Shown here: in pieces, positions 41,901 to 46,076 of the stretch | How the letters are laid out: each line of letters begins with the position of its first letter | Position numbering within the stretch: the stretch's first letter is position 1 | Assembly (NCBI RefSeq): GCF_001866665.1 | Contig: NZ_MLYO01000077.1 | Coordinates: forward strand, 1 to 46,076 | Direction: 5' to 3' | Length of the DNA stretch: 46,076 bases | Source of the DNA: Streptomyces monashensis | GTDB taxonomy: Bacteria; Actinomycetota; Actinomycetes; Streptomycetales; Streptomycetaceae | Program-made: the position numbers and the translations under genes | Notes under the pieces: generated by a model | The model's database searches: none | The model's input: only the letters and a program-made list of their open reading frames with translations | What the model was told of the DNA's origin: nothing

Positions 41901-44243
41901 GGCGCCCCCGCCTTCGGCGAGCTCCTGTCCCGGGTACGCTCCTCGTGCCTGGCCGCCTACGCACACCAGGACGTCCCGCTGGAGGAGATCGTCCGGCTGG
42001 CCGGCACGGACCGCGCCGACGGGCGGGCCCCGCTGGTGCGGGTGGCGCTCGCGCTGCAGAACCTGCCGCTGGCGCCCTGGCAGTCCGGCGAGGTGCGCGC
42101 CGAACCCTTCGAACTGCCCGCACCGGGCGCCCAGTTCGAACTGTCGCTGCATCTGGCGGAGGAGAGCGACGGCAGCCTGACGGGCCACGCCGTGTACGCC
42201 GCCGACCTGCTGTCCGCACAGAGCGCGCGCCGCCTCCTGGAGGCGCTGGCGCTGGCCCTCGAAGCCGTGCCGGGGCCTCCGGGCGCGGCGGCGACGGACC
42301 TGCCGACCCTGCGGTCGGCCGAACTCGACCGTGTGGTGAGGGAGTTCAGCTGCTCGGACGCCCCGCTCGACGACGGTCTGGTGCACACCGCCGTCGAGCG
42401 GCAGGCCCGGCTCACCCCCGACGCACCGGCCGTCGTGTGGGACGGGGGCGAGCTGTCGTACGCCGCTCTGGACGCCCGCGCGAACCGGTTGGCCCGACGG
42501 CTGCGCGCCCTCGGCACGGCCCCCGACCAGGTGGTGGCGGTACACCTGCCGCGCTCGCCCGAACTGGTCACCGCACTCCTCGCGGTCGTCAAGGCGGGTG
42601 GCGCCTACCTGCCGCTCGACCCGGACCATCCCCGCCCCCGGCTCGCCCTGCAGCTCGCGGACGTACGTCCGTCCCTCCTCGTGACCTCGCGCGAGGGCGC
42701 GCACGGCGGCGCGGGCGAACTCGCCGCCGGCCAGTCCGGGTTGACGATCGTCGAGGTCGACGACCCCGCCCTGGACGGTCTTGCTGACGGCCCCCTCGAG
42801 GAGGTGGCACGGCCGGAGAACCTGCTGTACGTCCTGCACACCTCCGGGACGACGGGCACCCCCAAGGGCGCGATGAACCAGCACGCCGGGGTGGCCAACC
42901 GGATGGCCTGGATGCAGGCGATGTATCCGCTGTCGGCCGGGGAACGTGTGCTGCACAAGACGCCCATCGGGTTCGACGTGTCCGGCTGGGAGATCTGGTG
43001 GCCGCTGCGCTCCGGCGCGACGATCGCGCTCGCCCGGCCGGGGGGCCACCAGGACCCCGGCTATCTGGTGCGGTCCGTCGTCGACCACGCGGTGACGACC
43101 TGCCACTTCGTGCCGTCCATGCTGCGCGCCTTCCTCGACGAGCCCACGGCCACGACGGCCGCGGGCATCCTGCGGCGCGTGGTCTGCAGCGGCGAGGCGC
43201 TGCCGCCGGACGTGGCGGACCGCTTCCACCGGCTGCTGCCGGGAGTGGAGCTGCACAACCTGTACGGTCCGACCGAGGCCGCCATCGACGTCACCGCGCA
43301 GCCGGTCCTGCCCGGCGCGACCGACCGACCGCGGCTTCCGATCGGACGCCCGGTGCCCGGGGTCCGCCTGTACGTGCTCGACGAGCGCGGCAACCCCCAG
43401 CCTGTGGGCGTCCCCGGCGAGTTGCACATCGGCGGCCTCCAGGTGGCCCGCGGCTACTTCGGCCGGCCCGCGCTGACGGCGGCCGCCTTCGTCCCCGACC
43501 CGTTCGGCTCCGGCGGGCGGCTGTACCGCACCGGTGACCGGGCGGCCTGGACCGAGGAGGGCACGCTCGACTACCTCGGCCGCATCGACCACCAGGTCAA
43601 GATCCGCGGGCAGCGGGTGGAGCCCGGCGAGTCGGAGACGCTGCTGGCCCGGCACCCGGCCGTCGGCAGCGCCGCCGTCGTGCCCCGCCGGCGAAACGGC
43701 GAGACGTACCTGGCCGCCTACCTGGTGGCCGCGGGCGGCGCCGAACGGCCGACGTCGGCGCGGCTGCGGGAGCATCTGGCGGACAGCCTGCCGCCGGCGA
43801 TGATCCCGACGGCGTACGTGTGGCTGGACGCACTGCCGACGAGCGCCAACGGAAAGCTGGACCGCGACGCGCTGCCGGAGCCGGACGAGGACCTCTCGAC
43901 GGGCGCGTACGTGGCGCCTCGCAACGCGGCCGAGCAGGCGGTCGCCGAGGCGTGGTGCGAAGTCCTGGGTCTTCAGGAGATCTCGGTGACCACGGACTTC
44001 TTCGTGCTCGGCGGACACTCGCTGCAGGCGACCCGGATCGCGCTGCGACTGCGCGAGGCGTTCGGGGTGGCGTTCTCCGTCACTGACCTGCTGAGCGGGG
44101 CGCCGACGGTGGAGCAGACCGCCCAGCTGTTGACGGAACGCCAGGTGGAGCAGAGCGATCCGGACCAGGTGGCCCGCCTTCTCGACGAGCTGTCCGGGCT
44201 GTCGGACGCCGAAGTGGCCGCCCTGCTCCGGGAGGAGGGCTGA
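38955..44243 (+). CDS. FAAL-ACP-C-A(Ser)-PCP lipo-initiation NRPS
   Basis: A 1762-residue protein from GTG 38955 (AGGAGGG upstream). Domains: fatty-acyl-AMP ligase (about 1-580) with YTSGSTGTPKG, SWLPPYHDMGLIGG and SGKIRR; ACP (Ser about 623, ALDSL); condensation domain with HHIAVDG (His near 827); adenylation domain with HTSGTTGTPKG, LYGPTEAAID and NGKLDR; PCP (LGGHSL, Ser about 1689). The FAAL activates a fatty or other carboxylic acid as the adenylate and loads the ACP, so the C domain acylates the first amino acid. Stachelhaus residues by eye, D-V-W-H-V-S-L-I-D, are a classical serine code. There is no E or TE domain. This is the likely start of the assembly line, giving an N-acyl-Ser chain. 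Confidence 0.96.
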   Translation: MHTHVRPVGGTLVGILRDRADTTPHRTALEFVLDDGSEHALGYAALDRRVRAVAAALTERGLRGERVLLLFPPGEDYVTAFLGCLYAGAVAVPVYVPTGRRGLSAVLATAADAGTVLALSSREVTEAIAASYPELTTSGLIQWLITEDIPDAAADDWAGPGPAPDDLAFLQYTSGSTGTPKGVMVRHDNLVHNSASISTALGVGPDSRGVSWLPPYHDMGLIGGILQPLYAGFPCTLISPMGFMRSPYRWLDAISRHRATVSAAPDFAYGECVRRIPEDKRAELDLSSWQHAMVGAEPVRPATLDAFARAFADSGFDRSAFHPCYGLAEATLFVTGGAPERGEPRVLRADRRELELGQAALASSGEAAAAVLTGCGRPRSDDVVVVVDPAEGRACLPGETGEVWVSGPTVTGGYWNKPELTEEVFHATLDSHPGRHFLRTGDLGFALDGELFVTGRAKDLLVVRGRNHYPQDVEQSAEHAHPMLQPTRAAVFSYDDGTEERAVLVHEVVRGFDAEQAPAVISAVRKAVAVEHGLSLHEVVLVRPGAIPRTTSGKIRRSTCRERWLAGALEAVATGGADTEAAGDGAEAAPVAAAVVEAVALELDLSAEQISPRVPLVVMALDSLRAVRLADAVRERFGVLVSPTELLDGLTVAGLSALIGARGGSAGAEGEDAVAAGRAASTGEDAGAAPDVPGPDTTAVAPASRAQEWMWLLNAMGGGAAYHVAGGIDLHGPVDPELLRASLEDLVARHPALHCGFTSDTDGTLLRTPLAPRRFELPVVERTSDRDARDVAADLADAAFDLAAGPLLRAVLVRAGATEWTLALAAHHIAVDGWSLGLLLRELGVCYRERLAGRTPSRAVVEAAQPHAGDDAAATEFWRQTLAGAHAVALPLDATPHPNAFRGAALPFALPAPLVARLKRYGAVRRSTLFMVVLTGLSAVLSRWTGQQDLVVGAVAAGRHRPGTGDRIGLLVNTLPLRIDASGAPAFGELLSRVRSSCLAAYAHQDVPLEEIVRLAGTDRADGRAPLVRVALALQNLPLAPWQSGEVRAEPFELPAPGAQFELSLHLAEESDGSLTGHAVYAADLLSAQSARRLLEALALALEAVPGPPGAAATDLPTLRSAELDRVVREFSCSDAPLDDGLVHTAVERQARLTPDAPAVVWDGGELSYAALDARANRLARRLRALGTAPDQVVAVHLPRSPELVTALLAVVKAGGAYLPLDPDHPRPRLALQLADVRPSLLVTSREGAHGGAGELAAGQSGLTIVEVDDPALDGLADGPLEEVARPENLLYVLHTSGTTGTPKGAMNQHAGVANRMAWMQAMYPLSAGERVLHKTPIGFDVSGWEIWWPLRSGATIALARPGGHQDPGYLVRSVVDHAVTTCHFVPSMLRAFLDEPTATTAAGILRRVVCSGEALPPDVADRFHRLLPGVELHNLYGPTEAAIDVTAQPVLPGATDRPRLPIGRPVPGVRLYVLDERGNPQPVGVPGELHIGGLQVARGYFGRPALTAAAFVPDPFGSGGRLYRTGDRAAWTEEGTLDYLGRIDHQVKIRGQRVEPGESETLLARHPAVGSAAVVPRRRNGETYLAAYLVAAGGAERPTSARLREHLADSLPPAMIPTAYVWLDALPTSANGKLDRDALPEPDEDLSTGAYVAPRNAAEQAVAEAWCEVLGLQEISVTTDFFVLGGHSLQATRIALRLREAFGVAFSVTDLLSGAPTVEQTAQLLTERQVEQSDPDQVARLLDELSGLSDAEVAALLREEG

Positions 44244-44350
44244 GCGAGCCCGCGTCAGACACTGCCGGCGTCCGGCGTGCCCGAGCGCGCGCTGCCGCCG
44301 ACGTCTTCACCCACGAACCGATGTCCACGTACGAAGGGAAACACCGGCCC

Positions 44351-45748
44351 ATGGCCGCGACGCTCAAGGACGACTTCGCCGAGCGGGCCCGCCTGGAGGC
44401 GCGGCTGCTCGGCCGGCGCAGGGGCGGCACGCCGCTGCCACTGCTGGACCGCCCGGCCGGATCCCCGTGGCGGTTCGCCGCCTCGCTCGGCCAGGAGGGC
44501 ATGTGGGCCTCACTGGCATCGACGCCCCGCCAGCCACTCATCGTCGGCGGACTCAGGGTGTCGGGGCCGTTGGACACCGGGGCGCTGCGCGAGGCGTGGC
44601 GGGCGATCGCGGAGCGGCACGAGACGCTGCGCAGCGCCTACCGCGTGGTGGACGGCGCGCTCACCCAGGTGGTGTCGCCGTGCGCGGACCCGCTCATGGA
44701 GACGGCCGACGCGGACGGGGCACGGGTCGCCTCCGTCGCCGACGACGAACTGGCCCGGCCCTTCGACTTCGACCGGGGCCCGGCGGCCCGGCTGCGCGTG
44801 CTGCGGCGCGCGCCCGGCGAACATCTCGTGGTCGTCTGCCTGCACCACATGATCGGCGACGCCCGCGCCCTCGAGGTGGTCACCGCCGAGCTCACGGCGC
44901 ACTACGCCGCCACCGTCACCGGCGCCGGGCCGGCGCTCCCCCGGCTCCCGGTCCAGTACGCGGATTTCGCGCAGTGGCACCGGGACCGGGTCGAGGGCGA
45001 GCACGGCGCGCGTACCGTCGCGTACTGGGTGGACCGCCTCGCCGGGGCGCAGCCCGCGGTACTGCCGTGCGACCGGTCGGGCGCGCCCGCGAGCTCCCCG
45101 GACATCGCGGGCCGTACCCGCTCCTTCTCACTGTCGTCCGACACCTTCGCCCACCTGCGCGAGGTGGCGGCCCGCCACCGCACCACCTTCTACGTGGTCG
45201 GGCTCGCCGCCTTCCAGATCCTGCTGGCACGCCGGTCGGGCGAGCGCGACATCTGTGTACGGGCCCCCGTCTCCTACCGCGACCGCAGCGACGTGCACGA
45301 CCTGGTCGCCGACTTCTCCAACGACGTGGTGGTGCGCGCCGACCTGTCGGGCCGTACGACACTCGGCGAGACCGTGGAACAGGTGCGGGTGAGCACGGCG
45401 CGCGACTTCGCCCACCACGACGTGCCCCCGCACCTGGTGGCCGCGCACATGGCCGACCCGGGCCTGCTGGAGCGGCTGTTCCACGTGCAGTTCACCGCGG
45501 AACGCGAGCACGACGTCAGCGCGGCCCAGCGGCTCGGCCCGATGAGCGCCGAGCCGTTCTCCCCCACGGCCACCACCGTCGCGCGCCCGCTCAGCGTCCG
45601 CCTGCGCCACGACGACGCGAGCGCCCGCGTGATCGTCGCGTACCGCTCGGGCCTCTTCTCCGACGAACGGATAACGGAGCTGCTCCGCGAGTACGTCGAC
45701 CTCTTCGAGGAGCTGGCGCTGCACCCGGAACGCCCGGCGATCCCGTGA
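44351..45748 (+). CDS. Stand-alone NRPS condensation domain
   Basis: A 465-residue single C domain. It has LHHMIGDARA in place of HHxxxDG, so both His and the Asp remain but Gly is Ala. Late motifs FSNDVVVRADL and DFAHHDVPPHLV are recognisable. ATG 44351 is chosen because AAGGGA lies 11 bases upstream; ATG 44321 in frame is possible but has no ribosome site. Stand-alone C domains condense carrier-bound partners, form esters or amides with free amines or alcohols, or release the chain. As the last gene of the operon it may do the final condensation or offloading. Confidence 0.92.
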   Translation: MAATLKDDFAERARLEARLLGRRRGGTPLPLLDRPAGSPWRFAASLGQEGMWASLASTPRQPLIVGGLRVSGPLDTGALREAWRAIAERHETLRSAYRVVDGALTQVVSPCADPLMETADADGARVASVADDELARPFDFDRGPAARLRVLRRAPGEHLVVVCLHHMIGDARALEVVTAELTAHYAATVTGAGPALPRLPVQYADFAQWHRDRVEGEHGARTVAYWVDRLAGAQPAVLPCDRSGAPASSPDIAGRTRSFSLSSDTFAHLREVAARHRTTFYVVGLAAFQILLARRSGERDICVRAPVSYRDRSDVHDLVADFSNDVVVRADLSGRTTLGETVEQVRVSTARDFAHHDVPPHLVAAHMADPGLLERLFHVQFTAEREHDVSAAQRLGPMSAEPFSPTATTVARPLSVRLRHDDASARVIVAYRSGLFSDERITELLREYVDLFEELALHPERPAIP

Positions 45749-45772
45749 CCCGGGAGGCCGGGCGCGCCGCCG

Positions 45773-46076
45773 TCAGTAGCGGTAGTGGTCGGGCTTGTAC
45801 GGGCCCTCGACCTCGACGCCGATGTACGCGGCCTGCTCCGGACGCAGCGTCGTCAGCTTCACACCGAGGGAGTCCAGGTGGAGACGGGCCACCTTCTCGT
45901 CCAGGTGCTTGGGCAGCGTGTACACACCGACCGGGTACGCGTCCGGCTTGGTGAACAGCTCGATCTGGGCCAGCGTCTGGTCCGCGAAGGAGTTGGACAT
46001 CACGAACGACGGGTGACCGGTGGCGTTGCCCAGGTTCAGCAGACGGCCCTCGGACAGCACGATGATCGTCTTGCCG
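45773..46076 (-). CDS. ahcY: Adenosylhomocysteinase, C-terminal part (truncated by window)
   Basis: The frame is open to the window edge on the minus strand, so the 5' part is missing. About 100 residues are visible: a GKTIIVLSEGRLLNLG start, GHPSFVMSNSFADQ, the LPKHLDEKVA stretch and the KPDHYRY end that is diagnostic of S-adenosyl-homocysteine hydrolase. It hydrolyses SAH to adenosine and homocysteine in the methyl cycle. This is a housekeeping gene, convergent with the cluster and separated from it by 24 bases, so it probably marks the right border. Confidence 0.95.
   Translation of the reverse strand, partial: GKTIIVLSEGRLLNLGNATGHPSFVMSNSFADQTLAQIELFTKPDAYPVGVYTLPKHLDEKVARLHLDSLGVKLTTLRPEQAAYIGVEVEGPYKPDHYRY

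Noticed and set aside
38925..44018. Very long open frame on the minus strand opposite the FAAL NRPS
   Set aside because: Its translation is low-complexity, rich in Arg, Gly and Gln, without any domain. It is the usual GC-bias shadow of the real plus-strand gene, which has complete FAAL/ACP/C/A/PCP motifs.

Overview
This 46 kb window is very GC-rich, has GTG and TTG starts, tight overlapping operons and a large LuxR-family (LAL) regulator. All of this points to an actinomycete, most likely Streptomyces. Nearly all of it is one hybrid NRPS/PKS gene cluster. The left end cuts into a modular PKS gene. The right end runs into the C-terminus of adenosylhomocysteinase, a housekeeping gene that probably marks the cluster border.

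Layout. (1) 1-3809: end of a PKS (AT-KR-ACP-TE). (2) 3865-5764: an HD-domain protein resembling the cyanamide-hydratase family, divergent from an aminotransferase-like PLP enzyme. (3) 6045-8402: LAL regulator. (4) 8558-18240: one tight operon with MbtH, a C-A-PCP NRPS, two paralogous TauD/SyrP-like oxygenases, a tandem GNAT, a membrane desaturase/hydroxylase, a B3/4 (PheRS editing-like) protein and a group IV PLP decarboxylase. It ends at a strong bidirectional terminator. (5) 18337-26261, minus strand: an IDO-like 2OG dioxygenase, a second C-A-PCP NRPS, an MFS exporter and a membrane M28 peptidase. (6) 26482-45748, plus strand: a C-PCP protein with no A domain, a type II thioesterase, an SDR, a Thr-type A-PCP NRPS with a degenerate N-terminal C region, an isochorismatase-fold hydrolase, HypE, full-length HypF, an SHMT-like PLP enzyme, a PuuD-like amidotransferase/hydrolase, a FAAL-ACP-C-A(Ser)-PCP NRPS and a stand-alone C domain. 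(7) 45773-46076: adenosylhomocysteinase, partial.

How the genes may work together. The FAAL would start an acyl-Ser chain. Other small NRPS proteins add further residues, including probably Thr, which may be loaded in trans onto the C-PCP protein. The PKS, with its C-terminal TE, could extend and release the chain. Oxygenases and PLP enzymes tailor or supply the building blocks.

The most unusual element is the hypE-hypF pair inside the biosynthetic operon, with no hydrogenase and no hypA-D in the window. The HypE keeps the C-terminal Pro-Arg-Leu-Cys tail that HypF carbamoylates and HypE dehydrates to a thiocyanate. A cyano- or carbamoyl-transfer step in natural-product assembly is therefore a serious hypothesis. 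It is made more interesting by the cyanamide-hydratase-like HD protein about 29 kb to the left. The product cannot be named from sequence alone. No CRISPR array, insertion sequence or tRNA/rRNA gene was seen, and no gene-free stretch exceeds 300 bases.
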